Shown: positions 48,204 through 59,535 of the stretch, in pieces
Layout: every line of letters begins with the position of its first letter
Position numbering within the stretch: the stretch's first letter is position 1
Source: Papaver somniferum
Taxonomy: Eukaryota > Streptophyta > Magnoliopsida > Ranunculales > Papaveraceae
Length of the DNA: 64,000 bases
Assembly: GCF_003573695.1 (NCBI RefSeq)
Contig: NC_039361.1
Span: 92,336,149 to 92,400,148 of the forward strand
Reading direction: 5' to 3'
Notes under the pieces: generated by a model
Seen by the model: only the letters and a program-made list of their open reading frames with translations
The model's database searches: none
What the model was told of the DNA's origin: nothing
Position numbers and translations under genes: made by a program

Positions 48204-48611
48204 ATGTCTTTTCCTCCTTGCTCTTGGGATTTGCCAGAAGGTTTTATTGATAATGCTATATATTTCGATTTTGGTGGGAAGAAGAAAAGAACTCTTGTAG
48301 AAGTTGACGATATCTCTTCTCAATCACCTGATAATTATTCAGACATTGAGGATGGTGAAGATATTTCTGCTGAAGCAGTTCTTGATTTTATTAAACTCTT
48401 TCAGGAAACAAAGTTGCAACTTGTTGACACCATGAAGGGTCTTCATGTGCTACGTACTGAGTTGAAAAGGGTTAATTCTGACCTTGCTCTCATGAATTCA
48501 CATGTTAAGGATTGTCTCATTGAGAATACCGTCTCCGAAGAAGCGGTCAATGCTGTCAATCACAAGCTTAAATGCCTTGAAACCCGTGAAGCTTTCGAAC
48601 GTGGACTTTGA
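48204..48611 (+). CDS. Intact second ORF of family A copy 3
   Basis: An uninterrupted 135-codon ORF from ATG 48204 to TGA 48609-48611. It starts MSFPPCSWDLPEGFIDNA, has a basic GGKKKR patch, then an acidic stretch (YSDIEDGEDISAE). A long amphipathic helix with heptad-like leucines follows (FIKLFQETKLQLVDTMKGL, VLRTELKRVNSDLALM), so a coiled coil is likely. It lies between the gag-like ORF and the conserved 3' untranslated region, the place of pol in complete elements. Copies 1 and 2 have counterparts of 128-143 codons. There are no enzyme motifs. The function is unknown. Confidence 0.6.
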   Translation: MSFPPCSWDLPEGFIDNAIYFDFGGKKKRTLVEVDDISSQSPDNYSDIEDGEDISAEAVLDFIKLFQETKLQLVDTMKGLHVLRTELKRVNSDLALMNSHVKDCLIENTVSEEAVNAVNHKLKCLETREAFERGL

Positions 48612-49933
48612 TTTTTCTTGTGATTGGGTGTTTAGAGTTTTTTATTTTTGTCTAGGAAACTTCTTATGAGAATTTATTCTTGTGTTTTAAGAAGGATAAC
48701 TAGGGATTGGAATAACAATTATTGTGAGTACACATAGCTATTGCCAACGTTTTTCATCTTGCAATGTTTTTATATTTATTTATTTAAGTTCTAAAGTTTA
48801 TTTGGAAGATGATTTTGCAGTATTAATCTTTATTGGTTTAATATATTGCAAAAATTATTGTGGAATATGTGTGTTTGCGTCCGTGAACTGTGATTGTCCC
48901 ATATATGCTCAAAAGTTAACTCTATCATATGCCTTTATTAATAGAAGATAGGATGAACTTTTGTTTGCAAAGATTTAAGTCTATTATATGTCTTTATGCA
49001 AATATTGATGAAAAATAGAATGAATCTTTGAACATTCCGCATTATTGGTCTTTCCCGATCCACATCTTTGTGTAAAAACTGTGCGGCTCCGTAAGTTCTC
49101 TTATGTGAGCATTTCCGATTAAATTAATCATGGGTTCTCTTGTGATTAATTTAATTGAGTTTTCTGGATACAAATTCATGTTTCATGTGATTTGCTAATG
49201 TCCAAAGAAATCCTTCTTTTCTTGCAAAAGTAAGGTCGCTCTTGTTGTTCTTTCGGGAATGACATATTATGGGGGAGAGTTATTAATTGAACTTGTGCTT
49301 AATTGCCAAATCTTTGTGGGGAGTGCGGCTGTGGAATATTGTAGGATTTTTCTTGTATCTTTATTAACTCCTTGATGAATAAATTTAGCTTCGACTATAT
49401 GATTGCATCTAAACAAAGTTGGTATGTTTTCTTTTGGCCATGAAGTGTCTCCATGAGAATTTCATTAGGATCCCACTAGATTTCATACCTTTGCCAATTT
49501 ATATTGACAAAAAGGGAGAGAATTAATGTATAGTTCACACTACAAATACATATGGTTTACAGATCATTATGTAAGGGGGAGTGATTTTCATGTGAGATGA
49601 AGTATTGACTAAGGGGGAATGATACATATCAACGTAGTATTGTTGTCAAAGTTGTGATACAATTGGACTTTGATGCTGTGTAATAATACTATGACACTGT
49701 ATAACATGATTGAGAGCTACTTTTTTCTCATTGTTATAGCTACGGATCTTCAACAAGTATGATGCTGAGTTGAACACGTTCAGAATCACTGGAGTACTTG
49801 GAAGTGACGAAAATTTCGAGTAATGTTGAAGGACTAAGGAGATCAAGTATTTGGATAAGAAACTACAAAGATAATTTATTTTGTAATCCATATGTATTGA
49901 TAGTTTTGTTACTAAATTGACAAAGAGGGAGAT
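48612..49933 (+). other. Conserved non-coding 3' interior and polypurine tract, copy 3
   Basis: No gene. Blocks such as AAGAAGGATAACTAGG, GTAAGGTCGCTCTTG and CAAATCTTTGTGGGGAGTGC recur in all family A copies and in the tandem units of copy 1. The segment ends with a polypurine tract (ACAAAGAGGGAGA, 49920-49932) before the next LTR. Its conservation among diverged copies suggests a cis-acting role such as packaging or RNA processing. Confidence 0.65.
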
Positions 49934-52118
49934 TGTTAGAGCACTGCTCGGTCGAACTCGCAAGCGTTGCTATCTCAAGCATGTTTGTCAAGTTTAGTTG
50001 TCAAAACTATAAGTCTTGGTTTATAGTCTACCTATACCTAAGTCTCGGATTGGGACAATAAGTGTAGTTGAGGATTACACTTCATGGCGCTCATCGATTG
50101 AAGACGAAGAACTACTAAGGAGAGCTTGTGGAACTTCATCAACAAAAGGTATGTGGAGACTTGAACTCATCTATCACTCAAAAGTCTATCTACTCTATAT
50201 CCTATTTGAGACAAAATTCGTATAGCTGTATAGACTTCGATTAGGCACATTTGATATTTCGAGATGAGTTTAACTCGCTTACATATTTCTCGAAATATGT
50301 GTCGGTAAGCTTTCACTTTAACCAAGTTCATCTTATATTCTTGACGAAGTCAAAAGATGATCATGTAAAAATCGCTTGGTAAAATCATACATGATTTGTG
50401 TGAGACAATCATTTGATGTAGACTCGGAATGTTTCGTATTGATCATTCGATCACTTGAAAATTGCTTTGAAGCTAATAATTTATGTGAGGCAGATATTCC
50501 CGTCTTCCGAGAATGTTTGAATGATTGAAATGGGAGTTTAGAACAAATAACCATGATTGGATATACCACAGTATGCGTACTTATATGCTAACTGTTGCAA
50601 GTTATTCCAAGTCTCGGAACCATGGTATGCATACACGTATGCGTATTGATTGGTTTAGTAGAGGTCCGAGAACTAAGTACGCATATCGGTATGCGTACTA
50701 GCGTGAGTTTCAAGTTTCGGGACTTAACTGAGTTTGGTGGTATGCGTACCCGTTCGCGTACCAGCGAACCCAAACTTAGTCCGCCTACTTAGGTATGTGT
50801 ACCCGTTTGCATACTTAAGTAGGTTATTGTTCTAAAATCGGTTTGTTCATGAACTAATACATTTATATGATAAGGAGTGCAATCTTTTGCAAACCGTGGC
50901 TATAATGTTCATGAATCGATTCGAGTGAATCAAAATCGGTTTTGCTTCAATTGTGTCTTGTATACTTCTATGAGAATATAAACAATCGAACAACTCTAGA
51001 GCTAGTTATGGTTAAGATTAATATGATTGATATGAAAGTGTTCATATGGCTAACTTCGGTTAACTATTGTTGAGCCAACAAAGGTGTACACATTTAGGTA
51101 CGGTTACTCATATATAAATGAAGTCACTTTTCATTTGTGTGTAACAAGCTAAGTTCGATCTAACGGTTGAAAGATATTAGCTCGAGCCTAATCAGGTTTT
51201 CATCTAACAGTGAATATTGAATTCTTTGTTAACAAGGTAACATTGATTGCAAACCCTGATTTGAAGACTATATAAGGGAGAACTCTAGCAACTGGGAAAA
51301 CTAATCCCCACAACTCCTGTGTGATAGTAGTTGGGACTAGAGTTGATTCTCCTTTAACCTTAGGTTTTTCCAAAACCCTGTAGGTTAACGACTTGAAGAC
51401 TTCATTGGGATTGTGAAGCCAAACCCAACTATTTTCTCTGTATTTGCGTGTTCTGATCTTGTTGTTTTCTATCGTGATTGAGTATTTTCTTCTCTAAGAT
51501 TGGATCGAGATTTAATCTCCGATACGCAAGATAAAAAGTTGTCACAAACATATGCGTCTCATCTTTTGTGATTCCACAATATCTTATTTCGCTACCACAC
51601 GATTAAGATTATTGTGAGGTGATTGATATTCTAGGATGTTCTTCGGGAATATAAGTCTAGTATATCAATTGATTCCTGTTCACCTTGATTTATCAAAAGA
51701 AGGAACAAAACTCATAGGTTTATCTGTGGGAGACAGATTTATCTATTCAATAGACTTTTCTGTGTGAGACAAATTGGTTTATCAAGTCTTCGACTTTGGG
51801 TCGTAGCAACTCTTAGTTCTGGGTGAGATCAGCTAAGGGAATCAAGTACGCAGTATGTGGCGTGGTTCCAGAGGCGTAAGGAACATGACTGTACCTTGAT
51901 CAATGTGAGATTGGTTAGGGCTCCACTACATTCCAATCTGAAGTTAACTTGGACTAGGATAGTGTCGGTAGCGGCTTAATACAGTGTGATGTTAAAAGCT
52001 GGACTAGGTCCCGAGGTTTTTCAGCATTTGTGGTTTCCTCGTAACAAAACTTCTGGTGTCTGTGTTATTTCTTTTCTGCATTATATTTGTTTATATAATT
52101 GAAAAATCACAGGTTGTG
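49934..52118 (+). repeat. Family A LTR (copy 3, right), interrupted
   Basis: 2185 bp of a family A LTR. A TATA box lies at 51268-51277 and the palindrome array at 50570-50820. It breaks off after CACAGGTTGTG at 52118, where a poly(T)-headed retroposon begins. The missing ~290 bp would lie beyond the nested elements to the right, outside this window. Confidence 0.85.
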
Positions 52119-52193
52119 TTTTTTTTTTTGCCAAGTCCAATGGTTTATTTCAGCAAAAAAATGTAATTACAAGAATTACAAAATGAGGGGCTC

Positions 52194-52228
<35 letters not shown>

Positions 52229-52706
52229 ATAAACCAAAGGGGTGAAAAAAAAAATAACAAAAAGGGGAAAATGAAAAAAAACTAAACGACTAGTTTTCTT
52301 CGGTTCTTGTATCTTCATTGATTTCCCGCATACATGCCTCTCTAAAAAAATCATCTTCAATGAATTTTTTTCTGAAATTCTCATCTTCAACAAGATTAAG
52401 TGCCTCTACCTCATCCTTTGTTAATTTTTTGCCACTAGCACTAACATAAGTTGGTGATCTAGGTTTCTTCTTTGGAGTTTTCATTCTCTCTAATTGCTCT
52501 TGAATTTTCTGAAAATATTCCTTTCTATATGCTGGATCTCTAATGAAATTTAGACGAAGCTGCTTTATAGCCTCTAGTCTGTCAAGAAAATATCTTTTCC
52601 TTTCAGCTTCAACTCCATTCTCCACTGCCTCCGAATTGGTATTAGAATTACCTCTCACTGAAGCCCTATTCTTCTTTATTTTTTTCCATCATGAACTGTA
52701 CCCCAC
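52119..52706 (-). mobile_element. Poly(A)-tailed retroposon, copy 2 (ORF1-like)
   Basis: A minus-strand retroposon whose poly(A) appears as T at 52119-52129. An open frame at 52658-52290 (122 codons) carries YFLDRLEAIKQ, LNFIRDPAYRKEYF, TYVSASGKKLTKDEVEAL and DDFFREACMREIN, all matching copy 1 at 7.2-7.5 kb. The 3' UTR holds a 33-C tract. It lacks reverse transcriptase. Its homology to copy 1 stops exactly at the Athila LTR start (52707), so the Athila element inserted into it. Conserved substitutions such as K/R and D/E between copies suggest the protein was once under selection. Probably an ORF1-only LINE derivative. Confidence 0.65.
52196..52228. repeat. Homopolymer of 33 C
   Basis: An unbroken C run on the plus strand (G on the retroposon strand) in the retroposon 3' UTR. 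Its length may be affected by assembly or sequencing error. Confidence 0.9.
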
Positions 52707-54233
52707 TGATAGACACATTTTTGTGTACGATTTGTCTCGATTCTATATATTGTTAGGGCTCATTTTTGTACTTATTATGGTGTTTTATTTATTTTTAGGT
52801 ATTTTTGGCTAATAAACATTTTTGGAAAAAATTGGCTCGAAAAGTTGTCGGAAAGCACCCGGAGGACATTTGCTATTCGGACTCTCACTTTGGATAAGGG
52901 GTAACCTAATTACTAAGTGGCATCCCATTTCCAGCAGTTGCTAATCGCACCCCTACTCTGGATAAGGGGCAACCATCTTCAACATTTCAAAAACCAGATT
53001 TTTGGCGGGAAAAAGTGCAGTGAAGAACAGTTTTGGCAATCGTGATTTGGAGGAGTTTGAGGTCGATTAAACCTCTGATTTTCATGGGATAGACTCCTTA
53101 TGGGTCTAGGAACCTGATTTGGGTGTTTAAATCGATTAGACTGGGCTCAATCGACGGATTTTTCTCACAACATAAAATATGGAAAGTCACGTGTGTGACC
53201 TGTTTTAGGGAATTTTAGAGAGATTAAAGCGCTGTAAATCTTCCCAAAGATTTGTATCTATCTAAGGAAGAGTTTAGAATAAAAAGAAAAGCTCAGAAAT
53301 GCGTAGAAATCCTAAAACAAGAAATTGCCGCAACTTGGCCGTGAAGAGAAGGAAAGAGATTTTGGAAGATTTGGGAGAGATTTAATCGGTATTTTTGATA
53401 TAAATAGATGCCTTGGGTCATATAGGAGAGGTGTCGAGAGTTTGGGAACCTAAGGAGAGCCAGAGAAGAAGAAATCAGAGCTTTACCAAACTCTGTTTCT
53501 GCTGCTGCTGCTGCTGAAGAAGAAGAACGCGAAGAACATTGACGCACGGTAAACAGTCGCAAAATAGTGTCGTTGTTTAACAGCTGAAGAACATTAAGCT
53601 GTTCAGGGCAGTCGTATTCTAGGGTCTTAAAATCAGCGACAAAGCAACAGTTTTTCTGTAACAGTTCCATTGTAACAGCTGTTTTGCAACACCAATACAC
53701 TGTTGCAAACAGTCTGTGTTATTACTTTTCACTCTTTTAATCATCTTTTGAGCAACAAACACATATTTTGAGATCATGATTAATATGAGGAGCTAAACCC
53801 CATTGCTGAGGCGATAGAGGAAGCTATTTTTCCAACAAAATAATATGATTATTTGCCTTGAACCATTATTGAATATGATTTTTATTTGAGTGATTGTGAT
53901 CTATTTTGATGGAGTATGCTTAGTTTTAAGACTTTTGATGCTTCATACTTGGTATTTACAATTATTACTTTTGAAAATCTACTTGTTGCAATATTTTAGA
54001 ATCAAATTAAACAAGAAAATTGCATAAATATAAGTATTGGTTTAATCACTTTGAACTTGGAAAATAGTGGAATCATAGCCTCAGTGTTTCTTTTAGTATT
54101 GATATCATCTTTGATTGAGTTTGCTATAATTTTTAGTGAGTTTTCTATTTTAATATTAGAATTTAAGTCTAATTAATATCCTTCACAAGTCTGAGAATCG
54201 AACCACTTTTACCACTATCTACAAATAACATCA
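52707..54233 (+). repeat. 5' LTR of the Athila-type element
   Basis: 1527 bp, starting TGATAGACACATTT and ending ACATCA. The first ~549 bp match 61934-62482 closely. Confidence 0.85.
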
Positions 54234-54238
54234 ATTTT

Positions 54239-54256
54239 TGGCGCCGCCGACGCGGA
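54239..54256 (+). other. Primer binding site, Athila-type element
   Basis: TGGCGCCGCCGACGCGGA, five bases after the LTR. The first nine bases match the Athila-type site TGGCGCCGTTGCC (tRNA-Asp type); later positions have diverged. Confidence 0.65.
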
Positions 54257-55266
54257 CTTGTTTTTAGGGTTTTAGATTTTTTTTATTTTTTTTTTATTTT
54301 TATTTTTTGTTTTTTTTTACTTTATTATTTTTGTCTTTTTTTATGTTTTTGGGTATTTATCTTGTGTCTACAGGTTCTGGATCATAAAGAAAATTGAGCC
54401 AAGGAGTTTGGTGATTTCATAAAGACTTGGAGCTAAAGATTAAAGCAAAAAGAACAGAAAAGAAGACAATTTTATTTTAGACAATTTTAATTTAGAGTTT
54501 GTTTATTTTATTTTTAAAAAAAAATTGTATTAGGGTTTATTATTTTTGTAATTTTTCTTTATTTTTTTTGGACTTTTGGACTTTGGGACACTTTTTTTTT
54601 TTATTACCCTACGGAAGGGTACTTTAAATATAAACTGTTTGCAGAGAAGGAGGACAATTACGATATTGTCTCTGCACCTTGGGTTCGTACACTAGACATC
54701 GGAGTCAGTGGCCCGAGTCGACTACAACCGATTCATCCCCCGTCTGGAACGGGAGGTAAGATTCTAAACACTCGCGAATCCCCTGTCAGCGAGTTACTGG
54801 ACTCCTTCGTATGCATATATGTTGAGGACTGAATACGGACATTTATTTTTCTAGTAAAGGGCAAGGCCTGGCCATACAAGATAAGGGTTCGGATTTCATC
54901 ACCGTTCTCTTCTTGCCCGCTTTAGGAACACGTAACCTACGCGAACCTAAGCCTAAAATTTTGACTAGAACGAGACCGATAGAGTAACGAGCTTAACAGG
55001 AAAGTCAGTCGAAAAATATTGGTTACTCTTTTAAGCATACTTCGAAGTTCTTGACGGTTTCTGTAAGTTGAACGCGTGACTGCGCCGCCTTGTAATACCG
55101 GTGAGGCCTTGGGTATCAAAGCTCCACCGAGCTTCTCTCGCCTCTATTTAACTTACGTTAACTCGGATTGATTCCAGAGGGGTTTGCTTAAATTGTAACG
55201 AATTCCCGTTCGAAGGATTAGAAGCTGGTCTAGAAACAATCTAAGTGGAGCCATCATGCTTTTTGT
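54257..55266 (+). other. 5' untranslated leader of the Athila-type element
   Basis: Long leader with T-rich tracts at 54270-54345 and 54530-54603. No gene. Long leaders are normal in this clade. Confidence 0.5.
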
Positions 55267-56852
55267 TTGCTAGAAATCAATAGGTATGGTTTGGTTGAGT
55301 CGGCCTTGATCTGTGTTTGCTTACCCTTCCAATTTAGAAAATTCTATTGTATTCCTGAACGTAATAGAGACGCACTAGGTATATTTGTTAAAGAGAAACC
55401 TAGTAGTTCGAAGCGTCTCGATTACCTTAATCTAGAAAGTCCGGCTTTTGAAGAGTCTGTTTTTGAACGTTCTTTGACTGAGGAGAGAATCCATGTTGAT
55501 CCGATAGCACCAGAAATGGCAACTTTGAAAGCTTTGTTGAATCCAACTAGGACTACCCGTCCTTCGTGTATTAAGTTAGCTGAAACGGAGGCACCCTATG
55601 AACTGAAACCTGGGACCTTACAGATGCTCCCAATCTTTTTAGGGAAAGAAAATGAAAACCCTTATTACCATGTTAGGGATTTTGAGGAAATTTGTAGTAC
55701 TCTAAGAATTAGAGTCTTAGATGATGATGCTTTGAAACTTAGGTTATTCTCATTTTCCCTGAAAGATAAGGCCGAGTCGTGGTTGTATAGTTTGGACTCC
55801 GAGTCAATTGAGACATATGAACAACTTACATCTGCCTTTTTCAATAAGTTTTTCCCTAGGCACAAAACATTGTCTATTAGGACGTAAATATGCACATTTT
55901 CACAACAAGAGGGAGAATCTTTATATAGGTATTTGGAAAGGTTCAATGATTTATTATCCCAGTGTCCTCATCATGGTTTACAAAAGGTTAGGCTAGTTCA
56001 GATCCTTTATGAGGGTTTAGATTATTCCACAACGACCATGGTTGAGTCTCTATGCACTGGTGGATTTGAAAACCAAACTGTTGATGCGGCGATGAAATTT
56101 TTTAATGAAATCGCCGAAAAAACTTAGCAATGGGAAAATAGTAGTGCACCCCAGAAAACAATTCTTTTAAGTAGAGGAGACGTTAATAGGGTAGAAGGAG
56201 GCTATGAATTAGATGCCAAAATTGTTCTATAGCAAAAAGGTTAGAAGCCTTAGAAGTGGGCCAGACTAGTGGTAGAGTGGAGCCTTTTTGGGAAGGCCAG
56301 AATATTGAAGAGCAGGCCAATGCTCTTTATAATAACACTAGATTTGATAACCGTCAAAAGATTGACCCATATTCAGAAACCTATAATCCTGGTTGGAGAA
56401 ACCATCCGAACCTTTCGTGGTCTAAGGGCCAAAGTCAAGGTCAGTTTAGTAATTCTAATGCTCCCCCAGGTTTTGGCTATACTAAGAATCCTTCAGGACT
56501 AGCTCAGTTTCAGAATCAGTCAGATAAGAAAATCCTAAGTTTAGAGGAATCTCTCGCCTTGTTAACTCAGCAAACTGCAAAATTCCAGTTATCCGTAGAA
56601 CAGAGTCTACAAGCTAGTAACAGGATAGGACAAGAAAATAGTCAGGCTATTTCCGAGTTAAAAACCCAGGTTGGTCTGATAAGTGATTCTTTGAGAGAAA
56701 AAGGTAAGTTTCCTAGTCAAACACAACCCAACCCTAGAGGAGTTCATGAATTAGGTGCAAAACCATCGAATCAATTGAATGTTGTTAGAACCCTTAGAAG
56801 TGGTAGAGTTGTAGACAATAAGGTAACCATGCCCGATAGTGAACATATGTAG
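55267..56852 (+). pseudogene. gag: gag of the Athila-type element
   Basis: A retrotransposon gag with the core ELKPGTLQMLPIFLGKENEN, FSLKDKAESWLYSL and KFFPRHKT. A likely start is the ATG at 55516 (MATLKALLNPTRT). In-frame stops occur at 55885-55887 and 56125-56127 and a frameshift near 56230; the frame then resumes to 56852 with the Asn/Pro-rich tail NPGWRNHPNLSW and a Gln-rich helix. Gag forms the particle that packages the RNA. It is broken in three places and so non-functional. Confidence 0.85.
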
Positions 56853-57009
56853 TTCACCCCTCAGGATCTCACCTCTCAGGACCAGTAGCTGAAGAGACTG
56901 ATAAAGTTTCTGATGATGTGAATTCGGTTCCTGAAAGGTCTGATTTTAGGCCTAGAGCCCCATTTCCTCAGCTATTAGTACCAACAAAGAATCGAACTTT
57001 AATGACATA

Positions 57010-57799
57010 GTGGAGGTTTTTAAGCAAGTTACCATAAACCTTCCCTTATTAGATGCAATTAGGCAAATTCCTGCTTATGCCAAGTTCCTTAAGGATATGT
57101 GTACGCGAAAGCGAAAACTTAGCGTCCATAAGAAAGCCTTTTTAGCTAGTCACGTAAGTTCAACATTCAGAACACCACAACTCCAAAGTACAAAGACCCA
57201 GGTTCTCCTACCATTGCTTGCACAATAGGTAACTTCCGGGTAGAAAAAGCTTTACTTGACTTAGGAGCCAGTGTGAACTTACTGCCATTCCATGTATACT
57301 TACAGCTAGGACTTGGTGAAATGAAACCTACTCAGATGACACTGCAGTTAGCTGATAGGTCTGTTAAAAAATCCCTCGAGGTGTTATCGAGGATGTTCTT
57401 ATTGAGGTCGACAAGTTTATTTATCCAGTGGATTTCGTGGTCCTAGATACCCAACCTGTCCCTGACCCAGAGAACCAGATACCTGTGATTTTAGGTCGCC
57501 CATTTTTAGCTACGTCTAATGCGATCATTAACTGTCGAAATGGTGTGATGAGTTTATCTTTTGGTAATATGACTATGGAGATGAACATTTTTAATGTCAG
57601 TAAGCAACCTCATGAGCTAGATGACACATGTGTTGAGGAGGTGAACATGATAGAAGCCTTAGTTCAGGAGTCATTACCAAACATCTTGTCTGAAGACCCA
57701 TTAGAAAGTTGTCTATCCCATTTTGGTTTAGATTTTGACGACGATAGCACTATTGAACAGGTGAATGCTCTATTAGATTCTACCCGTGTTAGACACTGA
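57010..57799 (+). pseudogene. pol: Aspartic protease region, Athila-type pol
   Basis: Frames 57010-57228, then 57230-57425 and 57428-57799, joined by frameshifts. The lead-in FKQVTINLPLLDAIRQIPAYAKF is typical of this clade. The protease active site reads LLDLGASVNLLP near 57255, with DLG where many retroelements have DSG or DTG, as usual in Athila. The flap and C-terminal block IPVILGRPFLATSNAIINCR follows. It would cleave the Gag-Pol precursor. Broken. Confidence 0.8.
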
Positions 57800-58702
57800 T
57801 AGATGGAAAGCTAGGTTCGAACCGTTACCAGTTTCTGAGACTACCCTAATTCCTTCTTTAGAAGAGCCCCCAAAGTTGGACCTTAAACCACTACCCGATA
57901 CTCTAAAGTATGTGTTTTTAGGCCCATCTGAGACTTTACCTGTGATTGTAGCTTCCAATTTGGATAGTGATCAGGAAAGTAGGCTAGTAAATGTACTTCA
58001 AGACAATAAGGAAGCTTTAGGGTGGACTATAGCAGACATTAAGGGTATAAGTCCTACTGTGTGTATGCATCAGATTCATTTAGAGGAAGACTCCAAACCT
58101 TCTAGGGAGATGCAACGTCGACTGAACCCTAACATGAAAGAGGTAGTTCGAAAAGAGGTGCTTAAGTTGTTAGATGCGGGTATTATTTACCCAATTTCAG
58201 ACAGTAAGTGGGTCAGCCCTGTTCAGGTTGTCCCCAAGAAATCAGGTATCACTGTAGTCCAGAATGATAATAATGAATTAATCCCAACCCGAGTGACCAC
58301 GGGATGGCGTGTTGTATTGACTATAGGAAATTGAACAAGGTCACAAGGAAGGATCACTTTCCCCTTCCTTTTATCGACCAAATGCTAGAGCGATTAGCTG
58401 GACATAGTCACTATTGCTTCTTAGATGGCTACTCCGGTTATAATCAGATCGTTATTGCCCCAGAAGACCAAGAGAAAACCACTTTTACCTGTCCCTTTGG
58501 TACCTTTGCGTATAGACGCATGCCTTTCGGGCTATGTAATGCCCCTGCAACTTTTCAGCGTTGTATGATGAGCATATTTTCTGATATGGTAGAACGGTTC
58601 TTAGAGGTCTTTATGGATGATTTTTCAGTGTTTGGTTCATCTTTCGATGAGTGCTTGCATCATTTGACATTAGTGTTGACTAGGTGTAAGGAAAAAATTT
58701 AG
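57786..58702 (+). pseudogene. pol: Reverse transcriptase region, Athila-type pol
   Basis: Frames 57786-58334 and 58304-58702 separated by a frameshift at about 58,310. Motifs in order: SKWVSPVQVVPKKSG, CIDYRKLNKVTRKDHFPLPF, YSGYNQIVI, FGLCNAPATFQRCM and the catalytic FMDD at 58610-58621, which is intact. A one-base change in an A run (GGAAAAAATTTAG, about 58690) creates the stop. The enzyme copies element RNA into DNA in the particle. Confidence 0.88.
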
Positions 58703-59535
58703 TGCTTAATTGGGAAAAATGCCATTTCATGGTTAAATCAGGAATTGTATTAGGGCACATCGTCTCTTCAAAGGGTATAGAGGTAGACAAAGCCAAAGTT
58801 GACCTTATTAAGACTTTACAGGTCCCAAAAACCGTAAAAGATATTAGGTCATTCCTAGGGCATGCAGGTTTTTACCGTCGATTCATTAAGGATTTTAGCT
58901 TGATTTCTAGACCTCTTTGCAATTTGCTTGCAAAAGATGTTAAGTTTGTCTTTGATGATGCTTGTTTAGAGGCTTTTGAGAAGCTTAAAACTTTACTCAC
59001 TACTGCCCCGATAGTCCAGGCACCTAACTGGAACCTACCCTTTGAGATTATGTGTGATTCTTCAGATTATGCTATAGGCGTCGTTTTAGGACAACGAGAA
59101 AACAAATTACTTCATGTGATTTATTATGCTAGCAAAACTCTGAATGATGCCCAAATGAACTACACAACTACCGAGAAGGAACTTTTAGCCATCGTGTTTG
59201 CCTTGGATAAGTTTAGGTCCTACCTATGAGGTTCGAAGATCATAATTTATACAGATCATGCCGCTTTGAAATACCTTTTATCTAAGAAGGATACCAAACC
59301 TAGATTGATTAGATGGATCATATTGTTACAGGAATTTTTCCCAGACATTAGAGACAAAAAGGGTGCAGAAAATGTAGTAGCAGATCACTTGTCTAGGCTA
59401 GTTGTTAGTTCCGCTAGTGATTCCCTTCCTATAAGGGATATCTTTCCTGATGAACAATTGTTCTCTGTTTCCCAATCACCTTGGTATGCAAATATAGTGA
59501 ATTATCTTGTTACTGGTCGAACCCCTCAACATTAA
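58702..59535 (+). pseudogene. pol: RT connection and RNase H region, Athila-type pol
   Basis: Continues with LNWEKCHFMV, GIVLGHIVSSKGIEVDKAK, FLGHAGFYRRFIKDFS and the RNase H block CDSSDYAIGVVLGQ, YASKTLNDAQ, TEKELLAIVFALDKF. A nonsense TGA at 59227-59229 interrupts it before [12 protein letters not shown], and a TAA at 59533 interrupts it before the integrase. Both stops are in frame, so point mutations explain them. Confidence 0.85.
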
